Positions 52,480-64,000 of a stretch of DNA of 64,000 bases are shown in pieces (positions within the stretch are counted from its first letter, which is position 1; the number at the start of each line of letters is the position of its first letter). Location of the stretch: NCBI RefSeq assembly GCF_032362555.1, contig NC_083534.1, forward strand, positions 3,519,001-3,583,000, read 5' to 3'. The translations under genes and the position numbers were made by a program. Source of the stretch: Amyelois transitella (Eukaryota > Arthropoda > Insecta > Lepidoptera > Pyralidae). The notes below the pieces were generated by a model. It was not told the origin of the DNA. It did no database searches and saw nothing but the letters and a program-made list of their open reading frames with translations.

Positions 52480-52779
52480 TTGTTCTCCCTACATGTCGGC
52501 AATAACAATTGCCTCTCTCTATCAGTCTATATTAGAAACGAGCAGGACAGGAGCATATGCGCGCGCACTGCACCGTGAACGCTAGTTGAATTTTCTTTCC
52601 GAGCATTTCACTCCGCCGCAAGTAACCGTGGCGAGCGGACGTCTTCGCGTTGCGTTTTAAAAAAAAAAACTCGCGTGTGTAGGTTTCGTGTGTCAAAATA
52701 TTGTGACTCTTTAATCTGTGCTCGAAATGTATTAGCGTCTTTCAATTTTTTGAGTTTGGAATATAATATTTTTTTTTAA
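52480..52779 (+). promoter_or_regulatory. Probable promoter and 5' UTR of the exon at 52780
   Basis: A repeat-free, GC-richer patch (GCGCGCGCACTGCACCG, CTCCGCCGCAAG, GGCGAGCGGACG) precedes an AT-rich leader to the ATG. TATCAGTCTATATT near 52520 contains an initiator-like TCAGT. The start site is not determined. Confidence 0.4.
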
Positions 52780-52993
52780 ATGATGGGCGTAAGCAGTTGC
52801 ATGAGCGTGAGGCAGGCTAGGGGCCCTTGTCACTGTCCCGCGTGCCCTAGGGCTTCTGGACATGGGGCTCCTATGCCTCCCCAGACGCTCGTGCTGCCCC
52901 CAATGGCTCTAGAGCCAGAAACGACCCCTGTAAAGGACAAGAAAGGGTCAAAAATGAAGGTGTTGAAGAAAATAAAGAAGAAAATAGGACTGG
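52780..52993 (+). CDS. First coding exon of an unrecognised gene
   Basis: 71 codons plus one base, ending at a strong donor CTGG|GTAAGT. It begins M-M-G-V-S-S-C; from the second Met this is a myristoylation-type start with an adjacent Cys that could be palmitoylated. A Cys/Pro-rich stretch (C-H-C-P-A-C-P) and a Lys-rich end (K-M-K-V-L-K-K-I-K-K-K-I-G) follow. Together these suggest an N-terminal membrane anchor of a larger protein. The codon mix is much richer in G+C than the flanks, supporting coding. The next exon is outside the window or not recognised. Confidence 0.55.
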
Positions 52994-52999
52994 GTAAGT

Positions 53000-53475
53000 T
53001 GATTTTTAAATTCTTATTCGAAATTTAAAATATCAACGGTTTTTTTTTCGTTACTACACATCACGGTACAACAGTCAGTTTTAATGTTTCAAAAAGACAA
53101 AAAAAATGTACTTAAATAATTTTTTAAACTGTAAATTACCAAGGAATCATAGAATATTGTAGAAATACCTACCGTTGTTTTTGTTCATACGAAGTTAGTT
53201 GTGGATAATTAATTGTGAACTCTTGACTGACCGTTACTGAGTTTATTGCTGGCTGGCTACGTCCTAGCCTTACTTAGAAAGAAAGAAAGAAAAAAATTAA
53301 GTTGTAAGTAAGTACTTAAAGAAACTTAAATTTTGCAAATATATGTAACTTGTGGCAAAAAAGGTGATTTAATCTAAAGGAGGATTCTCCGAAATTCTCA
53401 TTTAAGAAAAATATGAGTTTAAACATAACCAAGACTTCATTGGAGTATGAATGTGATAATTATAAATTGTAATTA
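53000..53475. other. Putative first intron, no features
   Basis: AT-rich, no recognisable repeat except a short (GAAA)n run near 53280. Confidence 0.35.
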
Positions 53476-53477
53476 AA

Positions 53478-53720
53478 ATGTGCCGTGTGGTTTCCGGCAC
53501 TTTTGAATAGAACCACTACATATATTTCGTATGGATGTCGTAAAAGACAACTAAAGGATAAGCTGAGAATCCTCTTGTAGGCGATGAACTTGCAACCTGT
53601 CACTATTCGAATTTCAATTTCATCATACTGCCGAACGTAGTTTCTATTCTATTCAAGACTGTTGACTTTGTCTACCCAGCAAAGGATATAGACGTGACTG
53701 AATGCATGTATGTTTGTAAT
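53478..53720 (+). repeat. SINE-R, diverged full length
   Basis: Sense copy from GTGCCGTGTGGTTTCCGGCA to GACGTGACTGAATGCATG-TATG. Confidence 0.75.
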
Positions 53721-53939
53721 AAAAATTATGATGTTACTAGAAACAATTACCTAGCAAAAACAAATAATGTTTTGGCCTTCAATGGACAAAATTTTAGATG
53801 GTAATCTCACACGAAATTATACGTGGGTCGTACGTGCGTAGGCGGTGATGTGAATCTCTTATTTGAATTGTAATTACTGACAAAACAATTGACATTGAGG
53901 CTAGCTATGAAAATATATCAGTCAGAAGTTAACACACAC

Positions 53940-54350
53940 TAATAATGAAGAGAAAAAGATTTGTATATTTGTATGTTCTTAACGAAGAAACTCGAAAACT
54001 AGTGGACTGAATTACACGAATTTTGGCACATATATGGAATAGAACATCGGGAGTTAGGCTACTTTTTCAGAAATGAAAGCTAGTGTTTATACTAATATTA
54101 TAAAGCTGAAGAGTTTGTTTGTTTGTTTGAACACCCTAATCTCAGGAAATACTGGTTCAAATTGAAAAATTCTTAGTCGAATAGACCATTTATCGAGGAA
54201 GTCTTTAGGCTATATAACATCACGCTTCAACCATTAGGAGCGAAGAAATAATGGAAAATGTGAAAAAACGGGGAGAATTATTCTCCCTTGAGGGCTTCAA
54301 TGATTCCCATAATAACTATTACACGCGGACGGAGTAGCGGGCACAGCTAG
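53940..54350 (+). mobile_element. Helitron-like element followed by Hel-1
   Basis: 53940-54083 ends GAAAGCTAG|T after a core AACTCGAAAACTAGTGGACT. Hel-1 follows directly (54087-54350, hairpin partly mutated, end GGGCACAGCTAG). Confidence 0.72.
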
Positions 54351-55613
54351 AGTATATAAGAATGCAATAAGATCTCCTCTAGCTAGAGATGTGAGAACGC
54401 AACTTTTACTAATACTAGAAGGATTCTGAGAGTACAATAAGATTATCCACTTGAAAAATTCAATAAAAATAGAAAGCGTAAAACTAATTAATAAATTGAA
54501 ATATAATTATGTTAATATTAATAAAGCATATCACCTTAAAACGGTCATTTGTTGATTAGACGTTGCTTTAATTCTTCTCTAATGTGGTATTGTTACAGTA
54601 GTAAGAACATGTACCAAAACTGTATTTTAAAGCAATTGCATATAAGTTTACAATTTTAAGTATTTAAATATCATTGTATTTTGACTGATGGTCGTATCTT
54701 TCTTTGGAAATAAGCAAGTATTGATGACCACGATTCTAGTATAAGGTGAGTCGTGATTTTACATGAAGCTACTTCTACATGTGATCTATAACCTTTGTAC
54801 GGGAACTTACAATTATATTGTAGTTACCGCATACATATTATATTCCTTTGCAAATGTCTACATCATTTTTATGATGATTTCAGCAAAACGACTGGTCAAA
54901 TCATCAGATATCTAATCATTTTGTTGAAAGATAAGTCAGGCTTTAAAATTTTGAGAAAAACAATAATATCCTTCTTTTTTTTCTCAATTAATCATTAAAG
55001 GTCTTCAATAAAGCGTCACAACATAAACTTGAAAACAAGAACACCTGCTCTAAAAATTATATGCGATTAATTGCATAAAACCGTGTCATGTATGTCCGTC
55101 TTTGCTGGTATACCTACCTACAGCCAATTTGGAACCAGCCCGTGCCATCTGCCCTATAAAGTGATACATTTTTTGTAATTTAAGAAACAGCTGCATCTAC
55201 ACCTTGTGCTGTTTTAAAGCACGTTCTTCTTGTGTTATTTAAAACATATAGTAGCGAAATAATGAAAATTTACGTTTGAGAATATTTAGAGTATAATATC
55301 ACTAAAGTTTTGGGACACATAATGCAGTTTTTTTTTTCTTCATCTACCGAACATTGGCAATTATCTTACGGTTGTAACCTATGCTATGTATTCTTTGATT
55401 TTATTAAGTATTACCAATAAACTGAGAAGTGACTTATTGGTTAGTTTTGGTCAACTATTATAGTATTTTCTTTAGTCTCATAAAGGTGAGAACAGTTTCC
55501 AGGGGTAATTTATCAATTTATAGTCTTAAATTCAACCTGAATTACCTTTTTTTGAAATGAAATATATACTCATGAAATGTATAGTTATAAAATAATGTGC
55601 TAGGTTAATTCTG
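54351..55613. other. No gene recognised
   Basis: AT-rich, without a recognised repeat or a supported exon. It is intron if the 52780 gene continues rightward. Confidence 0.35.
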
Positions 55614-55893
55614 TAATGTGGAGAGGATGAATGAAAGCAGGTTGATTAAACAGATATACAACGAGAGCGTGGTGGGAAAGGTCGGAGTGGGAAGGTTAGA
55701 CGAACGTATCTTGATCAAATTAAGGACGTCCTGGCAAAGGGTCAGGTCAAGAGTACCCGAAAACGCCGAGCTTGCATGACGAGAGCGTGGTTGAAGCGAA
55801 GGAAGTATGCAGAGATCGTGGCAAGTGGAAAGATGTAGTCTCTGCCTACCCCTCCAGGAAAAAGGCGTGCTTTATGTATGTTTGCATGTATGT
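55614..55893 (+). mobile_element. RTE-3' LINE fragment, degenerate
   Basis: Sense copy from GTGGAGAGGATGAATGAAAG to (ATGT)n; the ORF is broken by deletions around 55695 and 55785. Confidence 0.78.
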
Positions 55894-56825
55894 TAATTTT
55901 GTACGTCTTGATTTTTGCTGTCCTTTCTGCTTAGCACATGTTAGACACATTTATGTAAGTACTCTATTTCGTTTCGTTTTTTCACGATGATACATAAAAA
56001 CACAACGTCGTCTAACTAAACAATCCCAAACAGAGGAAGTAATAAGAAATGTGTAATTACAAAGGAACCTACTCGATTCCAAATTCAAAAGCATTACACC
56101 CCCGAAATTGGTGTTTCTAAGTCTGCCAGATGTTCCGGTCGGAACTAACAATAACCGAGGAAGTTGGCAATAGCCTGCCAGATGCGGTTCTTAGCACACC
56201 TTCAACAGATGTCAACCATTTATGAGAGTCTCCCCTGGCTGTATGATCATACGCCGTTGCCTTCCAAATGTTGCGCATTGTTTATGGTCGATTTTTTTTA
56301 AACAATTGATGGTTCTTTTCTTGATGGTTAAATTAACCGATGATGATTTAAAAAACATAGTAAGCACTCTTCAATTTAATGATTAATAAATTTAATTTTT
56401 CGTAATTACTACTGATGATTTGGATTCTCTCGTATCACTATGCCGTTTAGACCAATTAATAATGTAGAAAAAAAACTTTCTCTTTGCCTTTGTTACTAGC
56501 CATTTATTTTATTTATACTTTGTATAAAAAAATAAACAAATTTTGTAAAATTTCATGTGATTCAGAAACTTATTTTCTTTGTTTATTGATATTAGTGTTA
56601 AGTTGAAGTTAAACAGCTTTGAACGTTGCATTATTGATGATTGGTTCGTGAGCGGCGTGAGTGAGCGAGACAGAAAGATCTAACACACCGCTCACGACTG
56701 ATGGTTTCAAAGAAATATAAATTTTTCGATGATAAACTTTTCTTTTTTTAGATAATTATTTTGATTTTGTTCTTTTGATTTTGAAATTATTGGCTTTATT
56801 ATTTTACGATATTTTGCAAAATATT
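55894..56825. other. No gene recognised
   Basis: No exon or repeat that I can support. Confidence 0.35.
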
Positions 56826-57142
56826 GGCCGTTCAGTCTTGAAAAGACTGAATGGCCACGTTCAGCCATTTATTTGGCTTAATGATAAAATTGAGATTCAA
56901 AAAGTGACAGGTTAGCCCATCTAGGCGATGGGCTAGCAACCTGTCACTATTTGAAAGAGGAATCCCAAGTTTATAAGCCTAAATTTGTTACACTTTCACG
57001 CAAATAATACTGAACCGATTACGATGAAATTTGGTATGTGGGTAGCTGAAGACCCAGAATAACACATAGGCTACTTTTTATCCCAGAGTTCCCGCGGGAT
57101 TGATAGGGTTTCCATGCGGACGAAGCCGCGGGCGGCCTCTAG
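56826..57142. repeat. Folded SINE-R joined to Hel-2
   Basis: The antisense SINE-R (56826-56985) contains two inverted self-segments (CAGTCTTGAAAAGACTGAA and GGTTAGCCCATC/GATGGGCTAGCAACC). Hel-2 follows (56986-57142, CTCTAG|T). Confidence 0.72.
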
Positions 57143-60100
57143 TACCTACATACAAAAATTCTCACCTTTTCCCGGAGTGGCAGGCAGAGACTACATCTTT
57201 CGATTCGCCACGATCCCTGTAAACTTTTTTTCTATAACTCATAAATTTATAATGAATATTGCTGCGTAATACATGTGTATTGTTAAAAGCTTGCCAATGA
57301 ATTCAATTATACCTCGTGTTATTATACAAGCGTGATGTTCGACACGATTTTTACTATAATTATACTATACATACAACCTCACACCGTCTTCACTCGGCTT
57401 CGTTTAAATTACTTTCACGCTTTGACAATTATGTGTGAGATAGGTACTCCTACCTACTCAGATCTTTTATATTCGTCACATTATTTTTTTCCCCCTTTTT
57501 TTTACTTTAGCACGACTTTTCTTTGAAAAAAAAAAACTTTTTTTAGGTGGTACATTTTCATTTTTGCGTTTAACAGTAGTAATTTTACATGATTTAATAA
57601 TATAAATATCAGCGTATTATTTGGTGATTTGTTAAGTGCTTAAATTTTATGATATTGGTATGGTGTCCCAAAAGAGATTAGAATTTTTCAAATTATTATT
57701 TACTTAGTTACTAAAAATAATATGAAAAAAAGTGATTTTAATTGAAGTGGTAATAAAATAAAAAATAGGAATGAAATTTCGACTCTTATATTGTTTTTTT
57801 TTTAAATATAAGAGAGAAAGAGATGCACTCTATTGCCGTACAACACTAATCGCACATCAGAGTTCTTACCTACTTTAAAAAAAAATTTGAATTTTGAAAC
57901 CCGAAGCGTAACGGCCGCGCATTCGCAATTTTTTTTTTTACAATCGCTTTGGAAGGTCGTCTTAGGAAAAAAATACAATGGACCAGCTGTGAGCAGCTGA
58001 CTCCTACAATAGAAGCTAGGGTCGCCAAAAATGAGTTTTTAAGACGTTCTAAACTGTCTTTAAGAACTTCAAAATAGATGTTCAAGTCGATTGTGCAATA
58101 TTTATTTTAAAAGCAGAAAATAAATTCTATAATTTTTTCTAATTTCCTTCTTATTACTTTATTTGAACAGATTTTCTATAATATTTTGATATTGTTTAAA
58201 AAAGATTTCGTATTTTTACTTTCCTATATTAAAAATTGGTTTGTATTATGATCTACAAACTTTTTACTAACATAATTGTGCCGATGGTCATTGAAAATGA
58301 TCATTTATTAATTAATTTAATATTTAAAAAGAGAACCTAGAAATTATTAAATATTTTTCAAAATACATATATGCCAACCCTAAGCGCACGTCCAAAATCC
58401 CGTTGCGAAACAGCTGGTAACATTTGAAAACGTGAGCGACAGAGATGGGCTATTATTACAGAATGTCAGAGCAGGATGCAAACAGGACATGTGTATGATA
58501 AGCCACTGGTGCTGATAAAAAAATTCTTTGTGTGTTGTAATGTGTATGTTAAAGCAAATTTATAATTAAATAAAAAAAATGCTTTTTTTAAGTCTTAACT
58601 CTATATATCATTTTGAGCAATGCTGGTCTCGTTCCCTTGTTAACAAGGTCACTGAGGTCAGACTTCTATTTTCTGTAATTTCTTGTCTTCAGTAAAAACT
58701 TATTCGTCACAAACAAAAAAAATCTTTCGTTATATTATATTCGTATCACTAAAGACGATTTGTTAGTTTCATACAATGGGTTATTATATTTGTCATTACC
58801 TTTTAACCGTGACATAATCTTTAAAAACATGGAAGTACCAACTTTAAAGATTCCTCATTAACATGTTAAATCCGTGATTGTTTACAAATGTTAAACATTT
58901 ACTTTGTTATTGGCAGAACTTATTGATTTTCAGATTTATTTTTCCTTGTCAACATGTAGTCGAATATAATGTCGTAAGAATTTACTAACTTTAATTTTTA
59001 GACTTAAGGTAAAGGTATAAGTATAATTTACTACTAACAACCAGCTGCTTAACCACGTCCTTTGTAGAAAGAGAGAAAAGATATTCCTATGAAGAGTAAC
59101 AGAGATGCTGGCATAAAGGTGTTTTCAACAACAGCTGATTCCAAACTATTATGCCTTTTCTATCTTATGTGTGCTAAGACGTTTTTGTACGGCTTGGCTA
59201 TAAAAGATGCTGGTTGCATATCTTTCTTTTTTCAAACCTAATAATTTATCAGTTGCCAACCGAAAAATTTTGAAAAAGGAAGAAACGTTCTACTAAATTG
59301 TAAAATTCTATTGACAACGAGCACGGAACGCGCGTTCGGCACAATCTCGTTCCAAATTTGAATTTAGATGGTCATTTCAGTTTCAATGGTGTTGTAACTG
59401 ACCATCCACGATTTCTGAACGTCTCGCGTCGCTACTAATGATCGTGGGAATCAAACATGGAATGCCTCGAGCGGGGCAAGTTCGAATTTTGAATGTTGCC
59501 GAGATTAAAATTATTGAGTACATGTTTAGTAGGTAAATTAATTATATATATTATTGAACTGCGTGATTCACGCTTTACCTATTCGATAAGCCATAATAAT
59601 GTAAATTTACGAGTATAATATTTTTTTTAAATTATGAAACTTCTATAATCGATCTACCATAAAAGTTTCTTTGATACATTGGCAAATGTTGATATTCTCT
59701 CTTTGGTAAACGAGCGCTTCTCATTGAAAGCGAATAGTACCTACGTCTAAATGAGTGTACACGTAACCAAACCGCAAAGGTTCGGGTCTAAGGTCGTGGG
59801 AGCGGGTACGCAATAAATACGGTGCGCGGACGCAGAGATGCTCCGATGTAAAGCTTCCAATTATTCGGGCCGATGTAAAGGATTGTGTGGCTCCGTTTGT
59901 ACTAAATACCTAATTGTAGTACAAAAGTGTGTAGAACATACAGGTCTAATTATTACAGAAAGATACAAGACATAATTTGTATCTTTCTGTAATACCTACT
60001 CTGAAAATAATAACATACATAGGTAAGTACATACATATAATTATGTCAATGTCCCTTCCGTGAAAAATAAATCCATGTACAACTTCATATAAATAAACAA

Positions 60101-60717
60101 ATTTACTATTTAAAAAAATATCGTCACGTGATAAGAGGTAGGATTAGGTATACTATTAGCATTGTTATGTAAAACTCTTCCGTTTTGTAGTGACTGTCTG
60201 ATTTACAGCGAACAGCCGCTTAGTCTGAAACTTTGATATTATAGCATGTAGATTCCATATTTTAAAATTGATATTAACGGGATTTTATAATCTAGTTATT
60301 TGTGAAGATGGTAGTTTTCGATCACTTACCGCTGTTCTCACAAAATATAGGCTGATTTAAAAAAAAAGAACAACCAAAGCTAACCGCTCTAATCTGATTC
60401 TATTCGGATCACGAGCGGCGCAGACGCGTCGTAATGACAGTATGCAGTTGTACCCAAACTGTAATGAAAACTATTGTAGCTTTGAGGGTTAATTAATTTT
60501 TGAATTAATTATTTCATGCCACTCTCAATGAATTAAATGGATCTTTCAATCTTTTCTTCTTTCTGTTGTTTTTCGTGTAACTTTTATTTTTTATGGATTT
60601 TGATTAAGATATTAATTTTTTCATCTTCCTCTTTTCGATCGGTTGTGGAGTCCACTGATGGTGAATACCATCTTCTTTGAGAAGCAACAGGAGGGCTTAC
60701 AATTCTTTCATCTACAG
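57143..60717. other. Long stretch without recognised gene or repeat
   Basis: Starts with a degraded RTE-3' piece (57165-57220). The rest is AT-rich with occasional GC-richer patches (near 59290-59360 and 59780-59860) that carry no ORF of note. Short minus-strand ORFs near 57870 look like chance. It is probably intronic or intergenic. Confidence 0.35.
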
Positions 60718-60802
60718 CTGAACGTGGCCTTTCGGTCTTTTAGAGACTGTTGGCTCTGTCTACCCCGCAAGGGATATGGACGTGTTTATATGTATATCAT
60801 CC
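60718..60802 (+). repeat. SINE-R 3' part
   Basis: Sense fragment ending CGTGTTTATATGTATA. Confidence 0.72.
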
Positions 60803-61163
60803 ATCCGTTTCAGACTATGAAGTTTGAGAGCCATTGCATAAAGCGGTGATCTATCAAGAGATCTAAGACGTGACAAGATTTGAGGTTTATACACTTTGAT
60901 TCTAATTACAACACTATTTCCAACGTAATAAAGATCAGAATCCATTAATCCGACACAACAAGTAATAACAGACAATTTCAACGCGCACCAACTTAAATTA
61001 TATATAGTTGTTGTAAATTAATTTGAACTTTTTTCATCTGGTTAATAAAGTTGTGAATTGAATGTTAGGTGTTTCGAGGGCAGTTTTGTAATGTTTATGT
61101 TCAACGGATATTTCGCTTTGATTGTCGAAAGTTGTGTTTTGGCTATATGTGTATATTTCAGTA

Positions 61164-61336
61164 CTAGAGGCCGCCCGCGACTGCGTCCGCATGGAAACCC
61201 TATCAAACCCGCGGGAACTCCGGGATAAAAAGTACCCTATGTGTTTTTCTGGGTCTTCAGCTACCCACATACCAAATTTCATCGTAATCGGTTCAGAAGT
61301 TTTTGCGTGAAAGAGTAACAAACGTCCATACTGATG
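61164..61336 (-). mobile_element. Hel-2 Helitron, 5'-truncated
   Basis: CTAGAGGCCGCCCGCGACTG at the left is the 3' end in antisense; the 5' ATTATAAA end is missing. Confidence 0.78.
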
Positions 61337-61776
61337 AAATATTCGGATATCCTGTCTAAAGTAACACCTAAAACAGATATCAGCTTTCTACTTTGCTATC
61401 ATGACCAATAAAGTCCGCACCAACATAAACTTTACTGAGCGAAAACAAGTTGGGCGCCCCTGCACTCGACGCGCGAGCTTCATCATTTTGCCAAAGGCAC
61501 GGACAAAATATTACGGCCGGTCGACAATAACAACCGAAGGTGCGCGCCTTTTTAATAAGATACCCTCTGACATTAAAAAAATTAACTCGTTCGAAGTATT
61601 TAAGAAACAGTTAGCCAAACACATTGTTTCCATTTACTAAACTTGACCGGTAATTGTGTATTGTTCTTTTTTAGTGTGACAACGAACAAATTATAATGTA
61701 TGTCATAATTTTAAGTTCTCATGTAAGTGATGTAAATTATGTCTTAATGAGAATAAAAGTCTTTAAACCTAACCTA
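61337..61776 (+). mobile_element. 3' end of a non-LTR retrotransposon
   Basis: Contains the ORF 61401-61640 and a ~130-bp 3' UTR ending GAGAATAAAAGTC. The ORF end (G-A-R-L-F-N-K-I-P, F-K-K-Q-L) is the usual C-terminus of Jockey/CR1-type RT proteins. Confidence 0.6.
61401..61640 (+). pseudogene. C-terminal fragment of a LINE reverse transcriptase ORF
   Basis: 79 codons, Lys/Arg-rich. It shows the R-x-x-x-x-Y-G-R...G-A-R-L-F-N-K-I-P...F-E-V-F-K-K-Q-L pattern found after the RT domain of such LINEs. No RT motifs are left. Confidence 0.55.
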
Positions 61777-63339
61777 TCATGATTCACACAGTGAGTAAGC
61801 ACAAGGATTTTCTCGTTAGTATGGTCCTTGATCTGCGTGAGAAAAGCATTTGGCACGTTTTATGCTTATGTTTTCGGCTCCCAGAAATGCTTTGAAGTTA
61901 ATCCTTGTATAAAAAAAATACACTCTTTACTTTTTTAAAACGTTTCGTGATATTTCAACTAACACCCACGTTTAACATGTAAAAAAAAAAAACATTGTAA
62001 ATACATTTAACGAACAACTCATTTTTACAAACAATAGTCAGCACACATCTGTTAGACAGATGTTTATCTCTTTGTGTAAATAGTTATTATGCTAAATAAA
62101 TGCGATGAGTCGTAACAATTAACAGTTTGAGAATTGTTGACTTTTTACAATAAGTTGTTTGACAACGCACGCAGTTGTGTTAGTTGAAAAAAGGTCTAAC
62201 CAAATTTTGACACGTCTCTTCTTGTATTTTCAGCTTTGTAATACGCAAAAAAATCATGTAAATTTGTTCGTTAGTGAATAAATTTATTATATTGTCTTCA
62301 TAGTTTATGTTAACAACTAATTAATGCAAATTTTTTGTTTGTATTAAATTGATATTTATAATTTTTGCTTATCTTTCCAAATAAACAAATCAATCTGATT
62401 CAATATCTTAAATTTGTTAATTAAAGTTTTGATGAAAATGTTTACATGTTTATTTTAAATTAGGTTTTAAATAATTTGGAACCCCAAGAATGCGGGCATC
62501 AATCTGATTCAATATATTAAATTTGTCAATAAAAGTTTTGATGAAAATGTTTACATATTTTTTTAAATTACGATTAAAATTTTTTTGAACCTTAAGAATG
62601 CCAACGACGCCAAATTCTCCAAATTTTGCGTTCTTCGAAACGCGCGTGAGAACCAACTAATGCTGCCAACACAACAGAATTCGCTTCTTATTTTGAATGT
62701 TTAAAATTCACGAGAACACTGCCAACTTCAGCTGGTGTTTTGTTAATCAAATTTTGACTCTAAACATATCGATTTAAAGTTTATATAAAGCGTTTTTGCA
62801 ATTTTATAATTCAATCAATGTATTGGCAATAGCTTCCGGGATATTTGCACCTGCTATTATTCATTGGGATCGGAAACAGGGTAAGCACCTGTTTGGTACT
62901 TGATGTGATGGGTGACCGGTGTTATAGACTTGACATGAATACAATTTGAATTATTTGGAATAAGTAAGAACGCACATGGTAGCTACTTGAAACATCTACA
63001 CGATGACAATATTTTTCTTGGAAATTAAGACGAATTGGGACAGTGATTTACAAATACAGAACTAAGTAGTAGAAGTACTAGGATAGTATAGTCTTTAATT
63101 TCCACTGTGTATCAATATATATTTTTTTGCAATTGTGTAATTTCATGTATGAAATGCATATTTTAAAAAGCGATCATTCACGATATGGTTTTTTTTTATA
63201 GACCTAATAATAAAAAATTAATAGAAATGGTTTCATGATGAAGAACTTATTAATACATTCTAAACAAACTCATTCATAAAAAAAAATAAACAAAAGATCA
63301 TCTACAAACAATGACCTAATTTATATTTTCAAATTTAGA
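61777..63339. other. No gene recognised
   Basis: AT-rich. A ~60-bp direct repeat (AATCTGATTCAATAT.TTAAATTTGT and AAAGTTTTGATGAAAATGTT) occurs at about 62391-62450 and 62501-62560. Confidence 0.4.
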
Positions 63340-63531
63340 ATGCCCAATGCTTCCGAAACGTTGTTTAGTGTTTACACACCGATCGATTCTAGTATCGATA
63401 CCACGCTATCGGATGACAAATCGATAGCAGTCGATAGATCGCGTCGAAAGGTGACGTTCCCACGGTCCGTGAGAAGCGGCGAGTGGGTGAAAGAGATGGA
63501 TACAAGATGGTGTTGCGTCAGCACGCGTTAG
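63340..63531 (+). CDS. Possible exon with a KVTF motif
   Basis: The ORF starts one base after a plausible acceptor (AAATTTAG|A). 63 codons with good composition in the first two thirds (S-E-T-L-F-S-V-Y, S-R-R-K-V-T-F). K-V-T-F fits the PP1-docking pattern R/K-V-x-F. AAAG|GTGACG inside could be a donor. Its phase does not match the exon at 52780, so it is either a separate start or not coding. Confidence 0.25.
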   Translation: MPNASETLFSVYTPIDSSIDTTLSDDKSIAVDRSRRKVTFPRSVRSGEWVKEMDTRWCCVSTR

Positions 63532-63971
63532 AACGAGATGGAAGTTACGAAACGTGCGTTCGGTTTTTGAAGAGAGTTCCTGACGAACTTGTAACTTTTT
63601 TCTTTCTTTGTCCGCGTGAATTTCATTGTCTATGTCATATTCAATGTCAAATTTGATTATAATTAATAGGAGGGTTGTATTAACTGTACTTAAACTAGTT
63701 CCAAATCCGTGTCAAATTTTTATATTCTGTCATTTAAGCAAGCTTAAATTCTCATCGATTCAACTTCAAGAGTCTTGTAGACGCCCCCACTCCAAAGACA
63801 GTTCTCATAAGCATACGGACTACTCGAGAATCAAGTGTTCGAAGTATGTCCACTTCAAAATCGATTACTTGGCTTCCTAACATTTAAAATGGCTTCGACG
63901 TTTGGATTCAAGTATCAATTATGTTGCGTCTTAAGAAATAATGTCAATAATACAGTTTCATACAGAAATAA

Positions 63972-64000
63972 AGGAAAGGTCGGAGTGGGAAGACCTAATC
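63972..64000 (+). mobile_element. RTE-3' LINE fragment, cut by the window edge
   Basis: GGAAAGGTCGGAGTGGGAAG and the following bases match the segment before LDQIKDVLV in other copies. Confidence 0.65.

Noticed and set aside
56826..56985. A regulatory stem-loop or terminator
   Set aside because: The symmetry comes from a rearranged SINE-R with inverted self-segments.
57870..58085. Minus-strand 71-codon ORF
   Set aside because: Composition is compatible with chance in AT-rich DNA; there is no acceptor, donor or recognisable motif.

Overview
This window is nuclear DNA of a lepidopteran (moth or butterfly). It is AT-rich, gene-poor and intron-rich, and most of it consists of lepidopteran repeat families. 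The assignment rests on those families, on the spliced genes and on their AKR and kinetochore content. The species cannot be named from sequence alone. Repeat edges quoted below are accurate to about 5-10 bases.

Repeat families are named here for reference. SINE-R is a ~260-290 bp SINE that starts GTGCCGTGTGGTTCCCGGC and ends in (ATGT)n; its 3' end resembles the RTE 3' end. RTE-3' is a 5'-truncated RTE-like LINE end that encodes the last residues of an RT ORF and ends in (ATGT)n. SINE-T is a tRNA-derived SINE. CR1-3' is a CR1/L2-like LINE end. Hel-1 and Hel-2 are short non-autonomous Helitrons with a 3' hairpin before CTAG. Hel-3 and related forms are further Helitron-like ends. There are two LTR retrotransposons: a nearly complete Ty3/Gypsy copy with apparently identical LTRs (2683-7650, + strand) and an internally deleted Gypsy-like copy (8312-11180, - strand).

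Three host genes can be followed by joining exons. (1) 13241-17478 (+) is a long, charged, low-complexity protein with several [S/T]xIP motifs. All internal exons after the second are phase 0, and two long exons end with similar SK-I-x-x-F-E cassettes. Its 3' end is not found. (2) 18719-27470 (+) is an eight-exon secreted aldo-keto reductase with an intact D-Y-K-H tetrad, most like the lepidopteran 3-dehydroecdysone 3-beta-reductase type. Intron 3 carries a cluster of five initiator tRNA-Met sequences, two intact. (3) 29599-37502 (-) is an eight-exon protein whose first ~300 residues resemble the kinetochore subunit CENP-P, followed by ~520 residues of basic low-complexity tail. Its last intron contains a 20-bp minisatellite organised into 100-bp higher-order units.

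The right-hand part (38-64 kb) is mostly repeats and apparently non-coding DNA. It holds a few candidate first exons (40009, 40181, 52780), a doubtful ORF (63340), a Helitron helicase remnant with four 118-bp tandem repeats, and a 489-bp element with ~88-bp terminal inverted repeats. The most unusual theme is how retroelements sit against splice sites. Antisense SINE-R or RTE tails begin within about 5-16 bases of the 5' splice site in several AKR and CENP-P introns. One SINE-R insertion has duplicated a 3' splice site of the CENP-P gene as its target-site duplication.
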